A stretch of 64,000 nt of DNA from Planctomycetota bacterium. GTDB lineage: Bacteria; Planctomycetota; Phycisphaerae; UBA1845. How positions within the stretch are numbered: the stretch's first letter is position 1; every line of letters begins with the position of its first letter. The stretch lies in contig JACQFE010000013.1 in assembly GCA_016200265.1 (NCBI GenBank), positions 62,001-126,000 on the forward strand, in the 5' to 3' direction. A program made the translations under genes and the position numbers. A model generated the notes under the pieces. The model worked only from the letters and a program-made list of their open reading frames with translations. It did no database searches and was not told the origin of the DNA. Of the stretch, positions 63,643-64,000 are shown one piece after another.

Positions 63643-64000
63643 ATGTACAAGTGGTTTCTAGTTTCGAAGTATCTTCGCACCAAGCTGGTGGCGTTGTTCG
63701 GCATCGCCGCCGTCACGCTGTGTGTGGCCATGGTGCTGGTGGTCACAAGCGTCATGGGTGGATTTCTCGATACGATCAGGTCGCGGTCGCGCGGGCTCCA
63801 CAGCGAGCTCGTGCTTGAATCCGGCTCGATGCAGGGTTTCCCCTATTACGATGAGTTCGCGAAGAAGCTGAAGCAAGCGCTGCCCGACGTCGTTCGCGTC
63901 ACGTCGCCCGCAATCCATACGGCCGGTATTTTCCGAGTGCCAGCGCTCCAATACACGAAGCTCGCGAAAGTCCTGGGTATCCGGATCGACGAATACGTGC
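63643..64000 (+). CDS. LolC/LolE-type ABC transporter permease (cut by window end)
   Basis: It starts at ATG 63643, and the frame stays open to base 64000, giving 119 residues. MYKWFLVSKYLRTKLVALFGIAAVTLCVAMVLVVTSVMGGF is the conserved start of the LolC/E/FtsX-like permeases: a cytoplasmic YLR block and the first membrane helix, then the periplasmic domain (FPYYDEFAKKL). Such proteins release lipoproteins from the inner membrane together with LolD. Only the N terminus is seen, so LolC cannot be told from LolE or other MacB-like permeases. Confidence 0.8.
   Translation, partial: MYKWFLVSKYLRTKLVALFGIAAVTLCVAMVLVVTSVMGGFLDTIRSRSRGLHSELVLESGSMQGFPYYDEFAKKLKQALPDVVRVTSPAIHTAGIFRVPALQYTKLAKVLGIRIDEYV

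Overview
This is a 64 kb stretch of a bacterial chromosome of moderate-to-high GC. It most likely comes from a planctomycete or planctomycete-like lineage, probably an uncultured Phycisphaerae relative. This is inferred from the gene style, not from a marker gene. The clues are a CxxCGYxLxGLP zinc-ribbon protein, secreted proteins ending in IPTVSxWG sorting signals beside an exosortase of the XrtH type, DxNxNxxxDECE motifs, dockerin-like tails, EGF-like and Cys-rich secreted proteins, a GxxExxY cassette, and the futalosine menaquinone enzyme MqnE. There are no rRNA, tRNA or CRISPR features that I can see.

Layout. 0-6.6 kb: a truncated DUF11 surface protein, an IPTV-sorted Cys-rich protein, mqnE, purN and a PQQ-type sugar dehydrogenase with a degenerate sorting signal. 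6.6-9.7 kb: an Lrp/AsnC regulator with a near-consensus promoter overlapped by a perfect palindrome, coupled to an EamA transporter fused to a cupin, then a tandem DinB protein. 9.7-18.8 kb: Nudix hydrolase, dxr-rseP (RseP unusually long), a glycosyltransferase, an unknown secreted protein and mgtA. 18.9-23.9 kb: the prkA-yeaH-spoVR stress operon with a clear promoter. 24-33.5 kb: housekeeping genes thiE, galE, pyrD, infA, folP and ligA, plus a broken TPR/peptidase gene. 33.5-38.9 kb: a CPBP protease-kynU-kmo-kynA kynurenine operon, with kmo apparently broken, and a divergent radical SAM gene. 39-47.8 kb: secreted proteins, pepD, a 3' fragment of a second pepD-like gene, and a small IPTV-sorted EGF protein. 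47.8-54.6 kb: DinB, arcC, an M50-like membrane protein, a TolC-type protein, DUF1801, exosortase H and its membrane partner. 54.8-64 kb: a large secreted serine protease, a giant Cys-rich dockerin protein, lysS with an insertion, a GxxExxY gene inside terminal inverted repeats, and the start of a LolC/E permease.

How it fits together. The main theme is an export and anchoring programme. An exosortase H gene lies in the same window as three proteins carrying (I/V)PTVSx(W/C)G-TM-basic tails, among several other large secreted proteins without such tails. Two genes (the Lrp regulator and the radical SAM gene) have strong TTGACA-N17-TANANT promoters placed so close to the ATG that the transcripts should be essentially leaderless. 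Two genes (TPR/peptidase-MA and kmo) show the same type of lesion, a non-triplet internal deletion in a conserved region. These may be real pseudogenes or assembly errors.
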